33,823 bases of DNA. Origin: Hyphomicrobiales bacterium (lineage in GTDB: Bacteria > Pseudomonadota > Alphaproteobacteria > Rhizobiales > Xanthobacteraceae). The notes under the pieces were generated by a model. The model saw only the letters and a list, made by a program, of their open reading frames with translations, did no database searches and was not told the DNA's origin. The stretch is from positions 1-33,823 of the forward strand of contig JAGXAC010000018.1 of NCBI GenBank assembly GCA_019075925.1, in the 5' to 3' direction. Shown one piece after another: positions 7,722 to 14,588 of the stretch (within the stretch, counting starts at the first letter, position 1; every line of letters begins with the position of its first letter). The translations under genes and the position numbers were made by a program.

Positions 7722-8571
7722 AAAGTCCCGTCGGCTTGAACAGCAGGATCAGCACCGCAACCGCGTAGATGGCGAAGGTGCCGGCGTCGGAGAAAAAATA
7801 TTTGCCGGCGGTATCGGACATGCCGAGCACCAGCGCGCCGACGAGCGTCCCCCATATGCTGCCGGAGCCGCCGACCGCGACGACCAGCAGAAAGAAGACC
7901 AGATAGATGATGGCGAAGTTCGGGGTGAGGCCGAGCAACTGAATGGCAAGGCCGCCGCCCAGCGCGGCGAGCCCGCTGCCGACGGCGAACGTGATGGTGA
8001 ACAACAGATCGACGTCGATGCCGACCGATTGCGCCATACGCCGGTTGTCCACCGAGGCGCGGATCTTGGCGCCGATATTGGTGCGGTCGAAGCCGTACCA
8101 CAGAGCGGCAACCAGCGCCGCGCCGACGACGATCAGGAACACGCGATAGGCCGGGAAGCTCCGCGCGCCGACATTGATCTGGCCGGCAAGATAATCGGGA
8201 ATCCGGATGGCGTGCGTCAGCGGCCCGTAAAAATAGGTATAGGCGGCAATCGCCATGAACGTCAGCCCGATGGTCATCAGCACCTGATCAAGTTCGCCGG
8301 CGCCGTAGAGCCTGGCATAGAGTGCGCGTTCGAACAGCACACTGGCGGCGCCGACGACGACGAAGGTGATGGCAAGCGCGCCGAGAAACGGCACGCCCCA
8401 CGTGCTCGTCGCAGTCAGGACGAGGTAGCCGCCCGCCATGGCGAACGCGCCGTGCGCCAGATTGACGAAGCCCATCAGTCCCATCGTCACCGACAGGCCG
8501 ATCGACACGATAAAAAGGAACATCGACCAGGCCAGGCCGTCGAACAGGATGCTGACGATGGTGTTGACCAT
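7708..8571 (-). CDS. livH: Branched-chain amino acid type ABC transporter permease LivH
   Basis: This 287-residue permease has family motifs GLMGFVNLAHGAFAMAGGYL near the N terminus and VVAVGGSGSIWGTLVGALVLG near the C terminus, with about eight hydrophobic helices. The track start at 8580 is a GTG; ATG 8571 gives the usual LivH beginning (MVNTIVSILFDGLA), but neither has a clear Shine-Dalgarno, so the start is uncertain by three codons. It is separated from livK by 98 bases that hold a strong hairpin. Confidence 0.92.
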   Translation of the reverse strand: MVNTIVSILFDGLAWSMFLFIVSIGLSVTMGLMGFVNLAHGAFAMAGGYLVLTATSTWGVPFLGALAITFVVVGAASVLFERALYARLYGAGELDQVLMTIGLTFMAIAAYTYFYGPLTHAIRIPDYLAGQINVGARSFPAYRVFLIVVGAALVAALWYGFDRTNIGAKIRASVDNRRMAQSVGIDVDLLFTITFAVGSGLAALGGGLAIQLLGLTPNFAIIYLVFFLLVVAVGGSGSIWGTLVGALVLGMSDTAGKYFFSDAGTFAIYAVAVLILLFKPTGLYGRE

Positions 8572-8600
8572 GGGCGACACGCTTCAACCCCGGCGTCGAT

Positions 8601-8641
8601 GCGCCAGCCGCGGCGAGGATACCGGCCGCGGCCGCCGGCGC
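8601..8641 (-). promoter_or_regulatory. Hairpin between livK and livH
   Basis: GCGCC-A-GCCGCGGC pairs with GCCGCGGC-CGCC-GGCGC around a 10-base loop: an 8-base-pair inner stem and a 5-base-pair outer stem with an internal bulge. It sits just after the binding-protein gene and before the permease genes. In solute-binding-protein operons such structures commonly lower downstream expression or protect the upstream message, giving an excess of binding protein. No T-run is seen. Confidence 0.45.
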
Positions 8642-8669
8642 AAAGCCGATCGCGCCGAAGTCGCGCGCG

Positions 8670-9881
8670 TTACAAACCCGATCCGCAGCGGCCGAGCTTG
8701 AGAACCTTGCACTCGTCCTTCACCGCCGGGTAGGTCTCCAGCACCTTGATGCCGAGCTTGCCGTCTGCTTTCTTGATGACCTCCTCGGCGCGCTCCGGCT
8801 GAATGATGTCGCGCGTTTGCGGATCGATCTCGATCGGTCCGCGGACGCCTTCGTGCTTCCATCCCTTCAGCGCATCGATCACTTTGGCGCCGTCGTCCAA
8901 GTTGCCATGCAGCGTGTTGATGACGTGGAAGATGCCCGCCATCGTATCCATGCCGGCCGCCGACATGAAATCGGGATAGGAGTTCGGACCGTAGGCCTCG
9001 TGCCACGCTTTGACGAAGGCCTGATTGCCCGGGGTGTCCAGGTCGTCGGAATAGCTTGCCATCACCACCAGGCCGATGGCCGCGTCGCTCATATGCGCCA
9101 GTTCATAATCGGGAATGAGATCCATCGGGCCGATCAGCCGGATGCCGGCTTTACGCATGTTGAGGTCGCCGTAGGTCTTCATCACGCCGGCGGCGTGCGA
9201 ACCGGACGGAACGAAGACGTAGAAACAATCGGGATGCTCGTCCTTCACGCGCTGGAAAAACGGCGTAAAGTCCGGCACCGGCCCCGGCGGTCCCAAGCGG
9301 ACCTCGTCGACCACCTTGCCGCCGGCTTTTTCAAAAGCGGTCTTGAAAGCCAGCGTCGAATCCTGTCCCGGCGGAAAATCGGTGAAGGCGGCGGCGGCGG
9401 TTTTACAGTTGAACTTCGTCGCCGCGTAGGTGCCCATCGGGTAAGCCGGGTCCCACATGCTGAACGAAAAGCGCGCGATGTAGGGCGACAAATTGGTAAT
9501 CCACGCGGTGCCCGCATTGGCGATGAGCATCGGCATTTTGACCTGCGTCACCAGCGGCGCCACCGCGATGGCCGACGGCGAAAACACAAAACCGGTAAGC
9601 AACTTCACTTTGTCGTTGGTGATGAGTTCGGTGACCACGGTTCTGGCATTGGCGCCGGAAGGCGGACCTTCGTCGCGTTTGATCAGTTCGATCTTGTTGT
9701 CGCCGAGGTCCTTGGCGTGCAGCTTGACGTAAAGGTCGAATGCCTTGTCGATTTGATTGCCGAGATCGGACATCGGACCCGAATACGGCAGCACGACGCC
9801 GATTTTGATCGTCTCTGCGCTGGCCGCTCCGAGGGAGCAAAATCCGAACAGCGCAGCTGCAAGCGCTCCGGCGACCTTCAT
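8670..9881 (-). CDS. livK: Periplasmic substrate-binding protein of Liv-type ABC transporter
   Basis: This 403-residue protein has a clear signal peptide (MKVAGALAAALFGFCSLGAASA, predicted cut before ETIKIG) followed by a two-lobed type I periplasmic binding fold (KIGVVLPYSGPMSDLGNQ, typical of the Peripla_BP_6 family). It captures the ligand in the periplasm for LivHMGF. The ligand is unknown; the neighbourhood of aromatic-degradation genes suggests an aromatic or other organic acid rather than leucine, but this is inference. ATG 9881 is preferred to 9911 because AAGGAG lies 9 bases upstream and the signal peptide begins there. First gene of the operon, divergent from folD. Confidence 0.9.
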   Translation of the reverse strand: MKVAGALAAALFGFCSLGAASAETIKIGVVLPYSGPMSDLGNQIDKAFDLYVKLHAKDLGDNKIELIKRDEGPPSGANARTVVTELITNDKVKLLTGFVFSPSAIAVAPLVTQVKMPMLIANAGTAWITNLSPYIARFSFSMWDPAYPMGTYAATKFNCKTAAAAFTDFPPGQDSTLAFKTAFEKAGGKVVDEVRLGPPGPVPDFTPFFQRVKDEHPDCFYVFVPSGSHAAGVMKTYGDLNMRKAGIRLIGPMDLIPDYELAHMSDAAIGLVVMASYSDDLDTPGNQAFVKAWHEAYGPNSYPDFMSAAGMDTMAGIFHVINTLHGNLDDGAKVIDALKGWKHEGVRGPIEIDPQTRDIIQPERAEEVIKKADGKLGIKVLETYPAVKDECKVLKLGRCGSGL

Positions 9882-9940
9882 GATGCGTCTCCTTGGGTTT
9901 CTTCCCAACACGCGAGCGTTCCACGATGGGCGAGGTTTGC

Positions 9941-9969
9941 TCTTGATTTTGGGCAGTTTCGCACGTCAA
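9941..9969 (-). promoter_or_regulatory. Possible livK promoter
   Basis: On the minus strand TTGACG (9969-9964) is followed after 17 bases by TCAAGA (9946-9941). The -35 is good and the -10 is poor. It would start transcription about 55 bases before livK. This is a weak call based on spacing alone. Confidence 0.25.
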
Positions 9970-10061
9970 TTCTGCAATGGCAAAATCGGCCACGGACAAA
10001 ACAAAAGCCGCGTCGGTGTGCCGCATAGAAAGCGGTGTGTTGCGGCGGGGCAGGCAGGACA

Positions 10062-10949
10062 ATGACGAAGCGGATCGACGGGAGGGCGCGCGCAGACCGT
10101 TTGGTCGCCGATGTCGCGGCAGCGGCCGCACAGCTGAAAGCCGTCGCCGGCTTGGCGCCGGGGCTTTGTGCCGTTCTGGTCGGCGACGATCCAGCCAGCC
10201 AGGTATACGTTCGCAACAAAGGCAAGGCGGCGATCGCGGCCGGGATCAACAGCTTTCAGGAACATTTGCCGGCGAGCGCCAGCGAAGCCGAACTGCTGGC
10301 GTTGATCGCCGGGCTCAATTCCGACGATCGGGTTGACGGCATTCTGGTGCAGTTGCCGCTGCCCAGGCATATCGATCCCCAGCGGGTCATCGACGCCATC
10401 GATCCCGGCAAGGATGTCGATGGCTTCCACGCGCTCAATGTCGGCCGTTTGTGGAGCGGCGGATGGAACCGCGCGCTGCTGCCGTGCACGCCTTACGGCT
10501 GTCTGCTGATGCTGCGCGGCGAGTTGACCGATCTTGCCGGCGCCGATGCGGTCGTGCTCGGGCGTTCCAACATTGTCGGCAAGCCGATGGCGGCGCTGTT
10601 ATTGGCGGAGAACTGCACCGTCACGCTGGCGCATTCTAAAACCCGTGACATCGCCACGCTCTTGCGCCGCGCCGATATTCTGGTGGCGGCGGTGGGTCGG
10701 CCGGAATTCGTGCGCGGCGACTGGATCAAGCCGGGCGCCGTCGTCATCGACGTCGGCATCAATCGCGTTTCGGCCGCTGATGGAAAATCGACGCTCGTCG
10801 GCGACGTGGCGTTCGCCGAGGCACAAGGAATTGCCGGCGCGATCACGCCGGTGCCGGGCGGCGTCGGCCCGATGACCATCGCCTGTCTGTTGCGCAATAC
10901 GTTGATCGCCGCGTGCCGCCGGCGCGGCCAGGCGGAGCCGCAACTCTAG
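10062..10949 (+). CDS. folD: Bifunctional methylene-THF dehydrogenase/methenyl-THF cyclohydrolase FolD
   Basis: This 295-residue protein converts methylene-tetrahydrofolate to formyl-tetrahydrofolate with NADP. Family motifs are complete: YVRNK (active-site Tyr and Lys), [22 protein letters not shown], the nucleotide loop [11 protein letters not shown], and [11 protein letters not shown]. Length is normal. ATG 10062 is chosen over 10035 because GGCAGGA lies just upstream. It is divergent from livK across 180 bases. Position beside uptake and ring-cleavage genes, and about 9 kb from a PanB-like enzyme that would use methylene-THF, hints at a dedicated C1 role, but it may simply be the housekeeping copy. 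Confidence 0.93.
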   Translation: MTKRIDGRARADRLVADVAAAAAQLKAVAGLAPGLCAVLVGDDPASQVYVRNKGKAAIAAGINSFQEHLPASASEAELLALIAGLNSDDRVDGILVQLPLPRHIDPQRVIDAIDPGKDVDGFHALNVGRLWSGGWNRALLPCTPYGCLLMLRGELTDLAGADAVVLGRSNIVGKPMAALLLAENCTVTLAHSKTRDIATLLRRADILVAAVGRPEFVRGDWIKPGAVVIDVGINRVSAADGKSTLVGDVAFAEAQGIAGAITPVPGGVGPMTIACLLRNTLIAACRRRGQAEPQL

Positions 10950-10984
10950 ATGCCGATCCGGGCCAGTTGAGTCGGACTAGGGGC

Positions 10985-11307
10985 TCAGCCGGACTCAGCC
11001 GGTCTCGCAGTGAGTTTTAGCAACGCGACGAACAACGCGCCGATGAAACAGGGGATCGCCGCGGCGCGAGCGGCCCGAAGCCGAGCGCGCCGAGCGCCGC
11101 GCCAAGGAGCGCAGCGGAAAAGACCGGTCCGAGGGCTTGGCGCGACAAGTGCAACGCCTCGGCGATTGCGGGCGCGGTATAGCCGATCGCCTGGGTATCG
11201 TAGCCGTCGAACGCAGCCGCCAACATGCACGGCACCAGGATGCCGATCTGATAGGCGGTGATCGGATGCCGGTCGATCGTGTCGCTTACATTGACGGTTG
11301 TGGTCAT
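10985..11307 (-). pseudogene. Internally deleted MFS transporter, aromatic acid type
   Basis: From ATG 11307 the first ~79 residues read as the start of an AAHS-type major facilitator: AFDGYDTQAIGYTAPAIAEA, then GALGFGPLA, the beginning of the loop 2-3 motif. The frame then turns to PRRSPV... and stops. In the next frame the same DNA reads AAIPCFIGALFVALLKLTARP followed by a stop at 10985, which looks like the last helix of such a transporter. So about 300-350 central residues appear to be lost, with a frame change at the join. A direct repeat CTCAGCCGG lies next to the stop. It is divergent from the Pht5-like gene, as an uptake gene for its pathway would be. A real transporter of this family has about 420-450 residues. 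Confidence 0.7.
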
Positions 11308-11399
11308 CGCTCGTTCGAATCCGGGTGCCGGCGCGTATGCCGCACTGGCCTAGCATGCCGTCAGATCATAGGATCGAGTCAAACGGGAGGTGTATGGGC

Positions 11400-12308
11400 A
11401 TGAACGTGGCGACCGCCGAAAAAGTAAAGACCCTGAGCGCGTGCCTGGGAACCTACGCGCACACCAAGGCGCTCAAGGGCGGCGACATCAAATCCGATAA
11501 GGTGTCGCTTGCCTTCACCGAGATCAATCCAGTCAATCGCGCGTTCATGCTGATGGCGCGCGAGCAGAAGTTCGACGTGTGCGAGATGGCGATCGCCACG
11601 TACTTGCAGGCCAAGGCCTATGGGAAGCCGATCATGCTGCTGCCGGCGACCATGATGGCGCGTTTTCAGCACGGCGCGCTGCTCTACAACGCCGAACGCG
11701 GCACGCTGCGGCCGCAAGATCTGGCCGGCCGCCGCATCGGCGTGCGCGCCTTCTCGCAGACCACCGGCGTCTGGATCCGCGGCATCTTGTGGAAGGATTA
11801 TGGGCTCGATCTCTCCACAGTGAACTGGGTCACCTTCGAGGACGCTCACGTCGCCGAATATCGCGATCCGCCCGGCGTCGAGCGCGCCGCGGCCGGCAAG
11901 GACATCGCCAAAATGCTGATGGATGGCGAGCTCGATGCGGCTATCTTCGGCGGCGCCATGCCCGGCGATCCGCGACTGAAAAGTGTCATTCCCGATCCGG
12001 AAGCCGCCGGCAAAGCCTGGTGCGAAAAGCACGGCACCGTGCCGATCAACCATATGGTCGTCGTCAAGGATACTCTCGCGAAGTCCGACCAGGGCGTCGT
12101 GCGCGAAGTCTTTCGCATGCTGCTCGCGAGCAAGAAAGCGGCAGGTTTGCCTGCACCCGGCGCCGTCGACTTCGTTCCATTCGGTTACGATGCAGTGCGG
12201 CCGGCGCTCGAATTGATGGCCAGTTACGCCGCGGAAATGAAGCTCATTCCGCGCCGTTACGCAGTCGAGGAATTGTTCGACGACACGACGCGTGCCCTGC
12301 ACGTCTGA
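11400..12308 (+). CDS. 4,5-dihydroxyphthalate decarboxylase-like (Pht5-like) protein
   Basis: This 302-residue protein resembles Pht5 of phthalate degradation and related NMT1/PBP2-like proteins. Shared features are an N-terminal LSACLGTYAHTKAL, the stretch REQKFDVCEMAIATYL, the RIGVRAFSQTTGVWIRGIL motif and a mixed alpha/beta two-lobe fold without a signal peptide. Members include decarboxylases acting on hydroxylated aromatic acids and proteins of unknown role, so the substrate is uncertain. ATG 11400 is chosen over 11394 because GGGAGG ends 9 bases before it, against 3 for the earlier ATG. It faces the broken MFS gene head to head (92 bases) and ends 13 bases from the convergent VIT1-like gene. 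Confidence 0.75.
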   Translation: MNVATAEKVKTLSACLGTYAHTKALKGGDIKSDKVSLAFTEINPVNRAFMLMAREQKFDVCEMAIATYLQAKAYGKPIMLLPATMMARFQHGALLYNAERGTLRPQDLAGRRIGVRAFSQTTGVWIRGILWKDYGLDLSTVNWVTFEDAHVAEYRDPPGVERAAAGKDIAKMLMDGELDAAIFGGAMPGDPRLKSVIPDPEAAGKAWCEKHGTVPINHMVVVKDTLAKSDQGVVREVFRMLLASKKAAGLPAPGAVDFVPFGYDAVRPALELMASYAAEMKLIPRRYAVEELFDDTTRALHV

Positions 12309-12321
12309 CGGCGGCGGGCGG

Positions 12322-13020
12322 CTATCCGGTAAAGTTGCGATCGATCAGGACGCCAATCAGAACGCCCGCCAGCGCGGCGGCGATGCCGATGCAGACCGTT
12401 TCCAGCACGGTGCGTAGTATGTCGCGTTCGGCGATACGGGCGCGTCCAATGCCGAGCCCGATCAGCAGCGCCATAGTGACGACGCCGGAAATGACTCTCG
12501 CTTGCGGGATCGGTGCGAACACGAACGGCAGGATCGGCACCGCCGCCGCCAGAAAGTCGGCCAGCAACATCCATAGCGCCTGCTCCCAGGGGTTGAGCGG
12601 CTCGTCCGCCTGACTTTGCAGCGCCAGCATCAAACCGCCGAGCGCCGCGCGGTCGCCTTGCACGGCGCCGCTCAGTGCCGTCGATTGCTCGCGCGTCAGA
12701 CCGGCGGCTTTGAACCGGTTCGGCAGCGAAGCCGAGAACGCATCGAGCTCCCGGTCGGATTGCACCGAAGAGCGCCGTGCGTTGATCGCGTCTCGCGTCG
12801 TTTCAACATCGAGATAGGCCCCAGCCATCATCGAAACGGCGGCCGCTACCGCGCCGGAGGCGCCGGCGATCAGCACGGTCGCGCTGCTGGTGGTGGTCGC
12901 GGCGACGCCGAAGATCAGTCCAAAGATGGAGACGGTGCCGTCTTCCATTCCGAACACCACGGTGCCGGCGGAATTGGCCAGCGAGCTTTGCAGCCGCCGG
13001 AAAGCTGCGACGATGGTCAT
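12322..13020 (-). CDS. VIT1/CCC1 family iron or manganese transporter
   Basis: This 232-residue membrane protein carries the family's first-helix motif (VVFGMEDGTVSIFGLIFGVAA) and second-helix pattern (GASGAVAAAVSMMAGAYLDVETTRD). A cytoplasmic acidic/polar loop (about 70-150) follows, then three more helices. VIT1/CCC1 proteins move Fe2+ or Mn2+ out of the cytoplasm using the proton gradient. It is divergent, with 90 bases between starts, from an iron-dependent extradiol dioxygenase, and a strong palindrome lies in that gap. A link between the two through iron is possible but unproven. Confidence 0.85.
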   Translation of the reverse strand: MTIVAAFRRLQSSLANSAGTVVFGMEDGTVSIFGLIFGVAATTTSSATVLIAGASGAVAAAVSMMAGAYLDVETTRDAINARRSSVQSDRELDAFSASLPNRFKAAGLTREQSTALSGAVQGDRAALGGLMLALQSQADEPLNPWEQALWMLLADFLAAAVPILPFVFAPIPQARVISGVVTMALLIGLGIGRARIAERDILRTVLETVCIGIAAALAGVLIGVLIDRNFTG

Positions 13021-13072
13021 GATCGGCGGCCCCCCTCGTTCGGATTCCCCAGCACAAATTTACCGATTGCCC

Positions 13073-13087
13073 TCAATATGATATTGA
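13073..13087. promoter_or_regulatory. 15-base palindrome in VIT1/dioxygenase divergent promoter
   Basis: TCAATAT-G-ATATTGA is a perfect 7+1+7 palindrome, bracketed by a second inverted pair CCGATT (13063-13068) and AATCGG (13089-13094). It lies about 10 bases before the dioxygenase ribosome-binding site and between two divergent genes. Size and symmetry are typical of MarR- or GntR-type operators. No matching regulator gene is directly adjacent. Confidence 0.5.
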
Positions 13088-13110
13088 TAATCGGCCAGGA
13101 GAGAGCGGCG

Positions 13111-14115
13111 ATGCAACTGCAATCGCTCGGCTATGTCGGCATCCGCAGCAACGCGTTGGAAGATTGGGCGGCCTACGGCACCCGCTTCCTCGGCATGCAG
13201 CTCGTCGATCAAAGCAAAAACACGTTGGCGCTGCGCATGGACGATCGCAAGCAGCGCGTCGTCATTGCGGCCGGCGAAGGCGAAGGACCGTCCTTCTACG
13301 GCTGGGAAACGGCGGATGCGGCGGCACTCGAGGCGCTCGCGGCGCGTCTTGAGGCGGCGGAGATAGAGGTCGCCCGCGGTTCACGCGCGCTCGCCGAGGA
13401 GCGGCGCGTCAAGGACTTGATCGTCTTTGTCGATCCTGTCGGCACCCGGCTGGAAGCGTTCCACGGCGCTGAAATTGCGGCCCAGTCGTTTGAGCCGGGG
13501 CGCGCGATTTCCGGGTTCCGCACCGGGCCGCTTGGGATGGGACATGCCGTGCTCACGGCGGAGCGGATCGATGAGGTCGTGCCTTTCTACACCGATCTGC
13601 TCGGCTTCCGGCTCAGCGACTATTTCGTGCGTCCGTTCAAAGCCTATTTCTTCCATCTCAACCCGCGCCACCACAGCCTCGCTTTCATCGAAAGCGGTAC
13701 GAACGGCATCCATCATCTGATGGTTGAGCTCTGTTATCTCGATGATGTCGGGCAAGCCTACGACTTGGCGCTGCGCCAGCCAGAAAAGATCGGCACCACG
13801 CTCGGCCGCCACACCAACGATCAGGTGACGTCGTTCTACTCATGGTCGCCGTCGAAGTTCTTGGTGGAGTATGGTTGGGGTGGCCGCTCGATCGATCCGT
13901 CGAACTGGAAACCGCAGCTGCGCACCGACGGTCCGAGCCTGTGGGGGCATGATCGCCTGTGGCTGCCGCCGGACAAGCGCGAGGACGCGCGCGACCTGCG
14001 CATCAGCGTTGCCGCGGCCGGCGGCCGCGAACCGCTCAACGTCATGGACGGAAATTACCTGCGGGCGCGCGACGTTTGCCCCTGGTGGAACGCCAACCTG
14101 GTGGAGCGGATTTGA
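13111..14115 (+). CDS. Type I extradiol ring-cleavage dioxygenase (BphC-like, two VOC domains)
   Basis: This 334-residue enzyme has two vicinal-oxygen-chelate halves. The iron ligands of BphC-type enzymes are all visible: H145 (GMGHAV), H202 (GIHHLMVE) and E253 (FLVEYGWGG). The catalytic helpers H188 (RHHSLAF), H234 (GRHTND) and Y243 are there too. It should open a catechol-type ring next to the hydroxyls using O2 and Fe(II). Its C terminus is about 35 residues longer than classic BphC (298 residues). ATG 13111 has AGGAGAG 7 bases upstream; the 499-residue track ORF from 12616 is mostly the shadow of the divergent transporter. Ring substrate unknown. Confidence 0.9.
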   Translation: MQLQSLGYVGIRSNALEDWAAYGTRFLGMQLVDQSKNTLALRMDDRKQRVVIAAGEGEGPSFYGWETADAAALEALAARLEAAEIEVARGSRALAEERRVKDLIVFVDPVGTRLEAFHGAEIAAQSFEPGRAISGFRTGPLGMGHAVLTAERIDEVVPFYTDLLGFRLSDYFVRPFKAYFFHLNPRHHSLAFIESGTNGIHHLMVELCYLDDVGQAYDLALRQPEKIGTTLGRHTNDQVTSFYSWSPSKFLVEYGWGGRSIDPSNWKPQLRTDGPSLWGHDRLWLPPDKREDARDLRISVAAAGGREPLNVMDGNYLRARDVCPWWNANLVERI

Positions 14116-14117
14116 CA

Positions 14118-14141
14118 TTCGCCGGCCCTTTTAGCGGCGAA
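14118..14141 (+). terminator. Hairpin just after the dioxygenase stop
   Basis: TTCGCCG and CGGCGAA (7-base arms) flank a 10-base loop directly after the dioxygenase stop codon. No T-run follows the stem, so this is a weak terminator candidate. Confidence 0.35.
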
Positions 14142-14198
14142 CTCGCGAAGCGAATGCCAGATGCAAAGCTCCACTAGCGGCATGCAAGACCTGCTAGC

Positions 14199-14588
14199 TC
14201 ACCAGTTGTTGGCGCGTCGCACCGCGGTCCAGCTGCCGGCGCACTGGCCGGTCGACGTGCGCCATTGACCGCGGCCGTTATTGCCGACGAGCCGGCCGAA
14301 ACCGCTCGCCGAGCGTCCCGCCTCGGCAACGACGACGCGTATTTCGCCGCCCGGCGACACGCGGCCGGCGACACGGTAATTCTGTTCGGTGGCGAGCACC
14401 TGATTGTTGACAATCCTTACCGAGTACCGCAGCGAGCGGTCGCAATCGCCGCGCAGCGTGTTGATCACCACGCTCCAATTACCGTCATACGCGCCGGCGG
14501 CGTCGGCATCGGAAGAAGCGTAAAAGCCCGCCATCAGCAATGCGGCGGCGAAAGCGGCACCAAATATCGGGCGCAGAAAATGACTCAT
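14199..14588 (-). CDS. Small secreted hypothetical protein
   Basis: This 129-residue protein has a signal peptide (hydrophobic residues 8-20, likely cut after DADAAG). A mature domain follows with the pattern YDGNWSVVINTLRGDCD...RYSVRI...GRVSPGG...GFGRLVGNNGRGQW, which I recognise as a short, unnamed secreted family common in Bradyrhizobium-like genomes. It has two cysteines (GDCD and GQCA) that could pair. Function is unknown. Its ATG overlaps the stop of the patatin-like gene (ATGA), so the two are translationally coupled. Confidence 0.75.
   Translation of the reverse strand: MSHFLRPIFGAAFAAALLMAGFYASSDADAAGAYDGNWSVVINTLRGDCDRSLRYSVRIVNNQVLATEQNYRVAGRVSPGGEIRVVVAEAGRSASGFGRLVGNNGRGQWRTSTGQCAGSWTAVRRANNW

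Noticed and set aside
7534-10028. Long plus-strand ORFs (399 and 403 residues) over livH and livK
   Set aside because: They are antisense shadows; the minus-strand frames have full family motifs and coupled junctions.
12616-13110. Long N-terminal extension of the extradiol dioxygenase ORF
   Set aside because: It is the reverse shadow of the VIT1-like gene; the dioxygenase family starts at 13111, where a good ribosome-binding site exists.
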